This document shows positions 26,381 to 33,441 of a stretch of 64,000 bases of DNA, piece after piece. The first letter of the stretch is position 1, and every line of letters begins with the position of its first letter. This DNA comes from Achromobacter pulmonis (GTDB lineage Bacteria > Pseudomonadota > Gammaproteobacteria > Burkholderiales > Burkholderiaceae_B), in contig NZ_POQS01000002.1 of the NCBI RefSeq assembly GCF_002885955.2, positions 973,985 through 1,037,984 of the forward strand, in the 5' to 3' direction. A program made the translations under genes and the position numbers. The notes below the pieces were generated by a model. The model was not told the DNA's origin. It worked only from the letters and a program-made list of their open reading frames with translations, and did not search any database.

Positions 26381-27552
26381 GGACGCGCCTCCGCGACGGC
26401 GACCGTCTGCATCGGCACCAGGCGCGGCGTGACGGTCATGCCGGGACGCACCAGCCCTTTGATGATGATTTTTTCGCCTGCCTGCAGGCCGGTCTCGATG
26501 ACGCGCAGACCGTCCACCACGCGGCCCAGCTCGACCGCGCGGTACTGCGCCTGGTTGTTCTCGCCCACGACGAGCACGTAGTTCTTGCCCTGGTCGGTGC
26601 CCACGGCCAGATCGTCGACCAGGATGGCCGGCCGCTCCTCGCCGGTGGCCAACCGCGCACGCGCGAACAGGCCCGGCGCCAGCTGGCCGTCCGGGTTCGG
26701 CACCACGGCGCGCGCGCGTATCGTGCCGGTGCCGCGGTCGACCTGGTTGCCCACGAAGTCGAGCATGCCCTGGTAGGGGAAGCCCTTGTCCGTGGTCAGG
26801 CCGACAGCGACGGGCAGCGTAGGCTTGCCGCCGGCGGCGTCGGGCCGGGCCTGCCTGACGGCGGTGAGATAGGTCGCCTCGTCGATGTCGAAATACACGT
26901 GCACCGGGTCGATCGACACGATGGTGGTCAACAGCGTGGCGCCGCCGGCCCCGCCGCCGCTGACCAGGTTGCCCGCGGTCACCAGCACCCGGTCTATGCG
27001 CCCGGAAATCGGCGCGGTGATGTGCGCGTAGGACAGGTCGAGCCGCGCCGCGGCGACGGCGGCCTTGGCCACCTGCACCTGGGCCAGCCGGGCGCTGCGC
27101 GCCGAGACGGCGTCGTCATAGGTCTTGCGCGACACCGCGCCGGTGGACACCAGGCGCTGGGCGCGGTCCAGATCGGCCTTGGCCTGCGTGGCCAGCACCT
27201 CGGCCTGGCGCAATTGCGCGGTGGCGGTATCCAGCGCGACCTGGAACGGACGCGGGTCGATCTGGAACAGCATCTGGCCCTTGCGCACCATGCTGCCTTC
27301 GGGGACGCTCACCGCCTCCACCGTGCCGCCCACGCGCGAACGCAGTTCGACCGTCTCGGGCGCGGCCAGGAATCCGGTGAACTCGGTCGAGGGCGTAATG
27401 ATGCGCTCGATGACCTCGGCCACCGGCACCTGCGGGCCCGCGGGCGCGGCGGCCGGCGGCGTTTCGCCGGAAACGTCGCGAGCCGCGAACGCGGCGGCCC
27501 CGGCCGCGGCGATCACGCCCGCCATCACAGCAATCTTGAATTTTCGACGCAT
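26377..27552 (-). CDS. RND efflux periplasmic adaptor (membrane fusion protein)
   Basis: A 391-residue adaptor, first gene of the pump operon. Signal peptide about 1-24; barrel-sandwich halves around VELRSRVGGTVEAVSVPEGSMVRKGQ and a matching second half near SYAHITAPISGRIDRVLV, joined by an alpha-hairpin of about 60 residues. AAGGGG precedes the ATG. Only 60 bases separate the start from the left end of IS1001, so its native promoter (28934-28964) is now 1.3 kb away. By context it is GesA-like. Confidence 0.9.
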   Translation of the reverse strand: MRRKFKIAVMAGVIAAAGAAAFAARDVSGETPPAAAPAGPQVPVAEVIERIITPSTEFTGFLAAPETVELRSRVGGTVEAVSVPEGSMVRKGQMLFQIDPRPFQVALDTATAQLRQAEVLATQAKADLDRAQRLVSTGAVSRKTYDDAVSARSARLAQVQVAKAAVAAARLDLSYAHITAPISGRIDRVLVTAGNLVSGGGAGGATLLTTIVSIDPVHVYFDIDEATYLTAVRQARPDAAGGKPTLPVAVGLTTDKGFPYQGMLDFVGNQVDRGTGTIRARAVVPNPDGQLAPGLFARARLATGEERPAILVDDLAVGTDQGKNYVLVVGENNQAQYRAVELGRVVDGLRVIETGLQAGEKIIIKGLVRPGMTVTPRLVPMQTVAVAEARP

Positions 27553-27577
27553 GGAATGCCCCTTCTATGCAGCAGGA

Positions 27578-27594
27578 CTTCGGCCCTTCCGAAG
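27578..27594 (-). promoter_or_regulatory. Hairpin in the leader of the RND operon
   Basis: A perfect 6-bp stem CTTCGG/CCGAAG with a 5-base loop, 26 bases upstream of the adaptor start, in the short leader left between the IS and the gene. It has no following T-run on either strand. It could influence mRNA stability or translation of the pump operon. Confidence 0.3.
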
Positions 27595-27604
27595 CAGCTC
27601 TGCA

Positions 27605-27612
27605 AAAAATTT
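27605..27612. repeat. Target-site duplication, left copy
   Basis: AAAAATTT directly precedes the left end of the insertion sequence and recurs exactly at 28920-28927. A perfect 8-bp duplication shows that this copy arrived by simple transposition at this place and has not since recombined at its ends. Confidence 0.9.
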
Positions 27613-27634
27613 GGTTCATCGCAGAATAGCGTGG
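27613..27634 (+). repeat. IS1001 left terminal inverted repeat
   Basis: Begins GGTTCATCG, identical over the first nine bases to the complement of the right end and matching at 16 of 22 positions overall. It defines the left boundary next to the target duplication. Confidence 0.85.
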
Positions 27635-27695
27635 AGCGATTTGGCCAGATTTCGTACTCTTGAGGCCAGTTTCTGGTGTTCAGGAGGATCGGACG

Positions 27696-28916
27696 ATGCT
27701 GGATCGCAAGCTGTTGGAGTCCCTGGGTGGCTGGGACGGCTATCGGGTGGATCGCGTGGTGTGGCCTGAAGGCGATGGGCGCACGGTGTCGCTGTATCTC
27801 AAGCCCACGGCCAAGGCCATGCATTGCGAGCAGTGCGGCGCGCGGTGTCGCCAGGTGCACGAGACGACGGTGCGACGCGTGCGCGACCTGCCCTTGTTCG
27901 AGTATCGGGTGGTGCTGCATGTGCCGCGACGGCGGCTTTGGTGTGAGCGGTGCGGCGGCCCGCGTCTGGAGCGGCTCGGCTGGCTGGGACGCTATCAGCG
28001 TGTCACGGATCGGCTGGCACAAGCCTGCAGCCAACTGCTGCAATCGAGCAACGTGCAGGCGGTGGCCAGGTTCTTTGATCTGGGCTGGCACACGGTCAAG
28101 ACGGTGGATAAGGCGCGACTGCGTGCATCGATCCCGGAGCCGGACTGGTCGCGTATCGAATACCTGGCAATGGATGAGTTTGCCCTGCACAAGGGCCATC
28201 GGTATGCCACCGTCGTGGTCGACCCCACCAGCCGCCAGGTGCTGTGGCTTGGTCTGGGCCGCTCGCGCGAGACGGCACGGGCCTTCTTCGAGCAACTGCC
28301 CGAAGGTGCCGCCCAACGCATCAAGGCGGTGGCCATCGACATGACCACCGCCTACGAACTGGAGATCCGCGCGCACTGCCCGCAAGCCGAGATCGTCTAC
28401 GACCTGTTCCATGTCGTGGCCAAGTACGGGCGTGAGGTCATCGATCGGGTGCGCGTTGATCAAGCCAATCGACTCCGGCAGGATCGCCCGGCGCGCAAAG
28501 TCATCAAGTCCAGCCGCTGGCTGCTGCTACGCAACCGAGACAACCTGGATCGCCAGCAGCGCGTGCGGCTCGATGAATTGCTGCACGCCAATCAGCCGTT
28601 ACTCACCGTCTATGTCTTGCGTGATGAGCTCAAGCGGCTGTGGTTCTATCGCAAGCCCGCCTGGGCTCAACAGGCCTGGGAGCAGTGGTGTGAGCAGGCC
28701 GAGTGCAGCGGCATTGACGCGCTCAGTACCTTTGCTCAGCGTCTCAAAGCGTACCTGCACGGCATCCTGGCCAGATGCCGCCATCCCTTGAACACCAGCA
28801 TCGTTGAGGGTATCAACAACACCATCAAGGTCATCAAGCGCCGCGCTTACGGCTACCGCGATCAGGAGTACTTCTTCCTGAAAATCCGCGCAGCCTTCCC
28901 CGGTAATACTCGATGA
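27696..28916 (+). CDS. tnpA: ISL3-family transposase (IS1001 type)
   Basis: A 406-residue transposase, the length known for IS1001. The N-terminal zinc-binding region has CEQCGARC and CERCGG (about 46-53 and 86-91); a helix-turn-helix region follows; the DDE catalytic core begins at YLAMDEFALHKGHRYATVVVD and ends with the Glu in NTSIVEGINNTIKVIKRRAYGYRD. The ATG at 27696 has AGGAGG upstream. The stop codon lies within the right inverted repeat. No frameshift is seen, so it should be active. Confidence 0.93.
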   Translation: MLDRKLLESLGGWDGYRVDRVVWPEGDGRTVSLYLKPTAKAMHCEQCGARCRQVHETTVRRVRDLPLFEYRVVLHVPRRRLWCERCGGPRLERLGWLGRYQRVTDRLAQACSQLLQSSNVQAVARFFDLGWHTVKTVDKARLRASIPEPDWSRIEYLAMDEFALHKGHRYATVVVDPTSRQVLWLGLGRSRETARAFFEQLPEGAAQRIKAVAIDMTTAYELEIRAHCPQAEIVYDLFHVVAKYGREVIDRVRVDQANRLRQDRPARKVIKSSRWLLLRNRDNLDRQQRVRLDELLHANQPLLTVYVLRDELKRLWFYRKPAWAQQAWEQWCEQAECSGIDALSTFAQRLKAYLHGILARCRHPLNTSIVEGINNTIKVIKRRAYGYRDQEYFFLKIRAAFPGNTR

Positions 28917-28919
28917 ACC
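28898..28919 (-). repeat. IS1001 right terminal inverted repeat
   Basis: Ends CGATGAACC, complementary to the left end, and overlaps the transposase stop codon at 28914-28916. The base after it starts the second target duplication. Confidence 0.85.
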
Positions 28920-28927
28920 AAAAATTT
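28920..28927. repeat. Target-site duplication, right copy
   Basis: AAAAATTT, identical to 27605-27612. It lies about 7 bases beyond the -10 hexamer of the leftward promoter at 28934-28964, so the element inserted at or next to the predicted transcription start. Confidence 0.9.
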
Positions 28928-28933
28928 GAGGCA

Positions 28934-28964
28934 AGGCTAGGCATTACAACGACGGGAAGGTCAA
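28934..28964 (-). promoter_or_regulatory. Leftward GolS/CueR-type promoter, cut from its operon by IS1001
   Basis: On the minus strand: -35 TTGACC (28964-28959), 19-base spacer, -10 TAGCCT (28939-28934). A 19-bp spacer is diagnostic of promoters activated by MerR-family proteins. The 14 bases GGCTTGACCTTCCC are identical to those of the golS promoter at 30081-30094. It points at the RND operon; removal of the IS would place it about 80 bases before the adaptor ATG. Confidence 0.75.
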
Positions 28965-28994
28965 GCCTGGCCCCTACGAACCGAAGGGGCTTGT

Positions 28995-29025
28995 TTGACC
29001 TTGCGATCGTTGGAAGGAATAGATT
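28995..29025 (+). promoter_or_regulatory. Rightward GolS/CueR-type promoter for the reductase gene
   Basis: -35 TTGACC (28995-29000), 19-base spacer carrying the dyad CCTT-N11-AAGG (28999-29017), -10 TAGATT (29020-29025). This is the standard CueR-like operator/promoter layout, located 49 bases before the reductase ATG. Together with the leftward promoter it forms a divergent control region of about 90 bases. Confidence 0.78.
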
Positions 29026-29073
29026 GGGCCGCACCATACGACACCAACCCGAAGCACAGGGAGCAGCCCGGGC

Positions 29074-30087
29074 ATGAGCATCAAGACCATAGATATCCGG
29101 CAGGCGCGCATCCGCCTGCCGGTCCAGGAAGGACAGACCATACTCGAGGCCGCCTTGCAGCATGGCGTGTGCTATCCGCACGGCTGCCGCTCGGGCCGCT
29201 GCGGCAGCTGCAAGACCCGCCTGATCGAAGGCGAGGTCGACATGCTGCAGCACACGCGCTTTGCGCTGACCGACGAGGAACGGGCCGGCGGCTTCATCCT
29301 GGCGTGCCGGGCAGTGCCGAGGACCGACGTGGCCGTGGCCTGGCTCGGAGACGATGACGAGGCCGCGGCCGCGCCGGCGCAGGCGTTCGAGGCGACCATC
29401 GTCGCGCTCGACGACCTGACGCACGACATCAAGCGCCTGCGCCTGCGGCCCGACGGCGCCGCGCCCGATTTCGCCGCCGGGCAATATGCCGACATCCGGT
29501 TCGGGCAACTGCCCGCGCGCAGCTATTCGATGGCCAACCGGCCGGGCGAGCCGGAGCTGGAATTCCACATACGCCGGGTCCCCGGCGGCGTGGTATCGAG
29601 CCACCTGCATACCGCCGTCAGAGCCGGCGACCGCGTCGCGCTCCAGGCGCCGCGCGGCGCGTCGCATCTGCGCGCCTGCCATCGCGGCCCGATGCTGTGC
29701 ATCGCCGGCGGTTCGGGGCTGGCGCCCATCAAGTCCATCGTCGAGACCGCCCTGGCGCACGGCATGCAGCAGGCCATCCACGTCTACTTCGGCGCGCGCG
29801 CGCAACAGGACCTTTACCTGCTGGACCACTTCGAGGCGCTGGTTCGCCGGCACCGCAACCTGGTCTTCATCCCCGTGCTGTCCGAGGCGCGCTCGGACAC
29901 GCACCGCGTCGGTTTCGTGACCCGGGCCGCGGCCGACGACCTGCCGGACCTGCGCGGCTGGAAAGCCTATGTGGCCGGTCCGCCGACGATGGTGGAGGCG
30001 GCGATGCAGATGGCCTGCTCGCGCGGGCTGGGCGCGCAGGACATGCACGCCGACGTGTTCTACACGCTCGAAACCTCGGCGGCTTGA
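29074..30087 (+). CDS. 2Fe-2S/FAD NAD(P)H oxidoreductase
   Basis: A 337-residue electron-transfer flavoprotein. The N-terminal plant-type ferredoxin domain has ligands Cys38, Cys43, Cys46 and Cys78; then an FAD domain with RSYSMAN; then an NAD(P) domain starting CIAGGSGLAPIKSI. The layout is that of oxygenase reductases and CDP-glucoseen reductase, but no oxygenase is adjacent. It is controlled by its own MerR-type promoter and followed by golS, whose promoter overlaps its stop codon. It occupies the position of the golT ATPase gene in Salmonella, so a role in metal stress, such as cluster repair or metal reduction, is an inference. Confidence 0.87.
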   Translation: MSIKTIDIRQARIRLPVQEGQTILEAALQHGVCYPHGCRSGRCGSCKTRLIEGEVDMLQHTRFALTDEERAGGFILACRAVPRTDVAVAWLGDDDEAAAAPAQAFEATIVALDDLTHDIKRLRLRPDGAAPDFAAGQYADIRFGQLPARSYSMANRPGEPELEFHIRRVPGGVVSSHLHTAVRAGDRVALQAPRGASHLRACHRGPMLCIAGGSGLAPIKSIVETALAHGMQQAIHVYFGARAQQDLYLLDHFEALVRRHRNLVFIPVLSEARSDTHRVGFVTRAAADDLPDLRGWKAYVAGPPTMVEAAMQMACSRGLGAQDMHADVFYTLETSAA

Positions 30088-30114
30088 CCTTCCCACAATG
30101 GCAAGCCTTAGGCT
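30084..30114 (+). promoter_or_regulatory. GolS/CueR-type promoter of the regulator gene
   Basis: -35 TTGACC (30084-30089, overlapping the reductase stop codon), 19-base spacer, -10 TAGGCT (30109-30114), 33 bases before the regulator ATG. The left half reads ACCTTCC, as in known CueR and GolS operators; the right half (GCAAGCC) is less symmetric. It predicts autoregulation. Confidence 0.75.
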
Positions 30115-30147
30115 GGGTCCACCTTACACAGATCGAGGAAGACAGCC

Positions 30148-30621
30148 ATGAATATCGGCGCAGCATCCAAGGCATCCAAGGTGTCGGCCAAGATGATCCG
30201 CTATTACGAGCAGATCGGCCTGATCCCCGCGGTGGGCCGGACCGACTCCGGCTACCGCGCCTATACCCCGGCCGACGTCGACCGGCTGCACTTCATCCGC
30301 CGCGCCCGCGACCTGGGCTTCTCGGTGGCGGAAACCAGCAACCTGCTGGACCTGTGGCACGACCAGTCGCGCCAAAGCGCCGATGTCAAGCGCCTGGCCC
30401 AGCAGCACCTGGCCGAACTGGACCGGCGCATCGAGAGCATGCGGCAGATCGCCGAAACGCTGAAGGCGCTGATCCGCTGCTGCGCCGGCGACGAGCGGCC
30501 CAACTGCCCCATCCTGCACACGCTCCAGCAACCCGACGACAAAGAGCGCGAGCCCGAGGCGCGCACCGGCGCCGTGCGGCGCCGCGTCGGCGGCAATGCG
30601 CCGGCCAGGCGCGCATCCTAG
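30148..30621 (+). CDS. golS: MerR-family monovalent-metal regulator, GolS-like
   Basis: A 157-residue CueR-group activator. N-terminal winged helix with SAKMIRYYEQIGLIP (about 13-27), a dimerisation helix (about 80-110), then the metal loop CAGDERPNC (112-120). Cys112, Cys120 and Ser77 are the residues that bind and select monovalent Cu/Ag/Au. Loop residues Ala113 and Pro118 are those of gold-selective GolS, whereas CueR has Pro113 and Ala118. The C-terminal extension EPEARTGAV also resembles Salmonella GolS as I recall it. It should activate the three 19-bp-spacer promoters nearby. AGGAAG precedes the ATG. Confidence 0.82.
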   Translation: MNIGAASKASKVSAKMIRYYEQIGLIPAVGRTDSGYRAYTPADVDRLHFIRRARDLGFSVAETSNLLDLWHDQSRQSADVKRLAQQHLAELDRRIESMRQIAETLKALIRCCAGDERPNCPILHTLQQPDDKEREPEARTGAVRRRVGGNAPARRAS

Positions 30622-30644
30622 TACCGAGCTTCCCGGAACACGAT

Positions 30645-30983
30645 ATGCCCAAGATCACCGTTCTACCCCATGCCGACCTGGCGCCCGAGGGCGCCGTGCT
30701 GGAGGCGCCGGCCGGCACTTCGGTCTGCGAGGCCCTGCTGGCGAACGGCATAGAAATAGAACATGCCTGCGACATGAGCTGCGCCTGCACGACCTGCCAC
30801 TGCATCGTGCGCAAAGGCTACGACACCCTCAACGAGGTCGAGGATTGCGAGGACGACCTGCTCGACCGCGCCTGGGGGCTGGAGGCGCACTCGCGCCTGA
30901 GCTGCCAGGCCATCCTGGCCCATGAGGACCTGACCGTGGAAATCCCCAAGTACACGATCAACCACGCCAAGGAGAACCACTGA
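30645..30983 (+). CDS. fdx: Isc-type 2Fe-2S ferredoxin
   Basis: A 112-residue ferredoxin closely resembling E. coli Isc Fdx: same length, opening MPKI-VLPH, ligands Cys42, Cys48, Cys51 and Cys87, the WGLE-SRLSCQA block and the ending YTINHA. Isc Fdx supplies electrons for Fe-S cluster assembly. No isc genes are adjacent; instead it follows golS by 23 bases, so it is probably an additional copy expressed under metal stress. Copper and gold ions damage Fe-S clusters, which makes this sensible, but the link is inferred. Confidence 0.9.
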   Translation: MPKITVLPHADLAPEGAVLEAPAGTSVCEALLANGIEIEHACDMSCACTTCHCIVRKGYDTLNEVEDCEDDLLDRAWGLEAHSRLSCQAILAHEDLTVEIPKYTINHAKENH

Positions 30984-31051
30984 CGCGCGGGCACGGCGCT
31001 TGCTGAGCGCGACGGATCGGCCCCGAGCGCCGCCAGCCCCGAGGTGTCATC

Positions 31052-31417
31052 ATGCCCAACGCCGCCCCCCGCCCCCTTCCCCGCTTTGCGCGCGCCAGCG
31101 GCCGCGCCCAGGACCATGAGGTGCCGGACGAGGACATCGAACCCGCCGACGCCACCGACGAGGACACGGGCGCGGGGCGCGCATCGCCGCGCCTGCTGCG
31201 CCGCCTCAAGGAGATCGACGACGCCCGCCCCGGCCTGCCCGGCGAGCACCTTGCCGTGCTGGCCCTGGGCGCATGGCTGATGCTGGCCGGCATGCGCGGG
31301 CGCACGCCGCTGCGCCGCGTGCTGTACACGCTGGCCGGCACCGCGCTGGTGGGCCGCGCGGCCAGCGGCACCGGCGGCATCGCGCGCGTGGCGCGCATCC
31401 TCAAGCGCCTGGGATAG
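31052..31417 (+). CDS. Small membrane-associated protein, unknown function
   Basis: A 121-residue protein. The N-terminal half (about 1-60) is charged and Asp/Glu-rich; the second half has one or two hydrophobic segments (about 64-82 and 90-105) and a basic C-terminus. GAGGTG precedes the ATG. I recognise no family. It lies 68 bases after the ferredoxin and 16 bases before an MFS gene, so it may belong with the transporter. Confidence 0.55.
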   Translation: MPNAAPRPLPRFARASGRAQDHEVPDEDIEPADATDEDTGAGRASPRLLRRLKEIDDARPGLPGEHLAVLALGAWLMLAGMRGRTPLRRVLYTLAGTALVGRAASGTGGIARVARILKRLG

Positions 31418-31433
31418 CGCGGCGCGCCAGACC

Positions 31434-32867
31434 ATGCCGTGCGCCGACCCCGGCAGCGACATACCCGCGCGGCTCGACCGCCTGCCGTGGTCGCGCTGGC
31501 ACTGGCGCATGGTCGGCGCGCTCGGCGCGGCCTGGGTGTTCGACGGCCTGGAGGTCACGCTGGCCGGCTCGCTGGGGGCCGTGCTGACGCGGCCCGGCAC
31601 GCTGGGCCTCACCGCCGCGCAGATCGGCGCGGCGGGTTCGCTCTACGTCGCCGGCGCCGTGCTGGGCGCGCTGCTGTTCGGGCGCATGGCGGACCGCCTG
31701 GGACGCAAGCGCCTGTTCCTCGCGACGCTGGCCATCTACATGACGGCCACGCTGGCGACGGCCTTCTCGCCCAACTTCATTTACTTCGCGGCCTGCCGAT
31801 GGGCCACCGGCCTGGGCATCGGCGGCGAGTACGCGGCCATCAATTCCGCCATCGACGAACTGGTGCCGGCGCGCGTGCGCGGCCGCGTCAATCTCGCGGT
31901 CAACGGCTGCTTCTGGCTGGGCGCCGCGCTGGGCGCGGGGCTGAGCCTGCCGTTACTGGACGAACGGCTGCTGCCGCCCGACCTGGGCTGGCGGCTGGCG
32001 TTCGGGGCCGGCGCCGTCCTGGCCCTGGTGATCCTGCGGGTGCGCCGCGACGTGCCGGAAAGCCCGCGCTGGCTGCTGGCGCGAGGCCGCGCGGCGCAGG
32101 CCGAGCGCATCGTGCAGGACATCGAGGCGCAGGTGCGGCGCGAACGCGGCAGCCTGCCGCCCGCCGCCGCCGGGCGCATCGCCTACCGCAGCGCGCGAAC
32201 GCCGGGCTTGCGCGAGGTGGCCCACGTGCTGGTGCGCACCTACCCGGCGCGCAGCGGCGTCTGCCTGGCGCTGATGCTGGCGCAGGCGTTTTTCTACAAC
32301 GCCATCTTCTTCACCTACGCCCTGGTGCTGACGCGCTTCTACGGCGTGCCGGACGCAGAAGCGGGCTGGTACATCCTGCCCTTCGCGCTCGGCAACGTGC
32401 TGGGGCCCTGGCTGCTGGGGCCGCTGTTCGACCTGGTGGGGCGGCGCAAGATGATCTGCGCGACCTATCTGTCGGCCGGCATCGGGCTGGCGCTGACGGC
32501 CGCGGCGTTCCAGGCCGGCTGGCTGGACGCGCGCACGCAGACCCTGTGCTGGTCCGCCATATTCTTCGTGGCCTCGGCCGCCGCCAGCTCGGCCTATCTG
32601 ACGGTCAGCGAAGTGTTTCCGATCGAGATGCGCGGGGTGGCCATCGCGCTGTTCTACGCGGCCGGCACCGGCATCGGCGGCTTCGCCGGCCCGGCGCTGT
32701 ATGGCTGGCTGATAGACAGCGGCCAGCGCGACGGGCTGGCGCTGGGCTATGCGCTGGCCGCCGCGCTCATGGCCGGCGCGGGGCTGGTGGCGCTGCGCCT
32801 GCCGGTCAACGCCGAGCGGCGCGCCTTGGAAGCGGTGGCGCCGCCGCTCAACGCGGACGGACGGTAA
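31434..32867 (+). CDS. MFS transporter, sugar/acid:proton symporter type
   Basis: A 477-residue carrier with 12 transmembrane helices. The loop 2-3 signature is GRMADRLGRKRLF and the helix 4 motif is RWATGLGIGGEYAAINSAI, as in the metabolite:H+ symporter group (aromatic acid and sugar carriers). Its substrate is unknown. Its last 20 bases overlap the 3' end of the convergent gene at 32848-33351. Confidence 0.88.
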   Translation: MPCADPGSDIPARLDRLPWSRWHWRMVGALGAAWVFDGLEVTLAGSLGAVLTRPGTLGLTAAQIGAAGSLYVAGAVLGALLFGRMADRLGRKRLFLATLAIYMTATLATAFSPNFIYFAACRWATGLGIGGEYAAINSAIDELVPARVRGRVNLAVNGCFWLGAALGAGLSLPLLDERLLPPDLGWRLAFGAGAVLALVILRVRRDVPESPRWLLARGRAAQAERIVQDIEAQVRRERGSLPPAAAGRIAYRSARTPGLREVAHVLVRTYPARSGVCLALMLAQAFFYNAIFFTYALVLTRFYGVPDAEAGWYILPFALGNVLGPWLLGPLFDLVGRRKMICATYLSAGIGLALTAAAFQAGWLDARTQTLCWSAIFFVASAAASSAYLTVSEVFPIEMRGVAIALFYAAGTGIGGFAGPALYGWLIDSGQRDGLALGYALAAALMAGAGLVALRLPVNAERRALEAVAPPLNADGR

Positions 32868-33351
32868 GGCGCTGGCCGGACGCCGCCGCGCTGCGGCAGG
32901 CGCGCGCCCCCAGTGCCAGGCCCAGTCCGAACGCCGCATAGACCAGCAGCAGCGCGCCGCGCGAAAGCCGGTGTTCGAAACCGGGCCTGAAGCGCTCGGG
33001 CGTGAGCCGATAGTCCGCGAAACAGGCCACGCCGGCGGTGCACAGCCCTTCGGCCAGCGCCCGCCCGATCGGCCGCGGCCCTTGGCCGACGCCGGTCGCA
33101 CGGGCGTGCAGCGTGGCCCAGAATATCGACGCGGCATGGTGGATCAGATAGCCGTTGGCGGTATGGCGCCATGTCGGGCTGTTCTTGCGCAGGGCCCGCG
33201 CTCCCCATATCCAGTGGCTGATGGCGTTGATGGGCGGCGCCGCACGGCCGTGCTCGATCCGGCCCGCCGCCGTCAGTATCGCGACCGAGAACAGGCTGGC
33301 CAGCGTGCCGCTGCGCAGTCCTTCGAAAAATGCGTCGCGCCAAACCCGCAT
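32848..33351 (-). CDS. Hypothetical membrane protein
   Basis: A 167-residue protein with three or four hydrophobic helices (about 15-30, 68-82, 98-112, 131-148). It has many conserved-looking aromatic and His residues (HWIWGARALRKNSPTWRHTANGYLIHH) but I do not recognise the family. The start at 33351 has GGAGG upstream. It is divergent from the epimerase/DoxX gene at 33442. Confidence 0.65.
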   Translation of the reverse strand: MRVWRDAFFEGLRSGTLASLFSVAILTAAGRIEHGRAAPPINAISHWIWGARALRKNSPTWRHTANGYLIHHAASIFWATLHARATGVGQGPRPIGRALAEGLCTAGVACFADYRLTPERFRPGFEHRLSRGALLLVYAAFGLGLALGARACRSAAASGQRLTVRPR

Positions 33352-33441
33352 GGTGCATGCCTCCTGTGCTGGGGCCTCCGGCGGCATGAGGCTTGCTGCG
33401 CTGACGCCGCCCCGCCCGCGGCGGAATGTGGAGAACGAGTC

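Larger units (their letters stand above)
27613..28919 (+). mobile_element. IS1001-type insertion sequence (ISL3 family), complete
   Basis: A complete element of 1307 bases by these boundaries, close to the known size of IS1001. Imperfect 22-base terminal inverted repeats (GGTTCATCG at both ends, 16 of 22 matches), one intact 406-codon transposase gene, and an 8-bp AAAAATTT target duplication. It sits between a MerR-type promoter (28934-28964) and the RND adaptor gene that this promoter would otherwise drive. IS1001 is characteristic of B. parapertussis and some B. bronchiseptica. Confidence 0.9.

Noticed and set aside
23216..26581. Very long open frame (1121 codons) on the plus strand opposite the RND pump gene.
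   Set aside because: It mirrors the codon structure of the pump gene in high-GC DNA, its translation is His/Arg/Gln-rich with no family match, and the minus-strand frame encodes an unmistakable pump.
27613..28919. Possibility that the IS caused a deletion of a gene next to the metal regulator, such as a P-type ATPase.
   Set aside because: The perfect 8-bp duplication shows simple insertion, so any ATPase gene would have been lost or replaced independently of this copy.
28957..29002. Large inverted repeat (AAGGTCAA with TTGACCTT, inner CCCCT with AGGGG) considered as a terminator or attenuator.
   Set aside because: No T-run follows, and the outer arms are fully explained as the two divergent -35 elements of MerR-type promoters.
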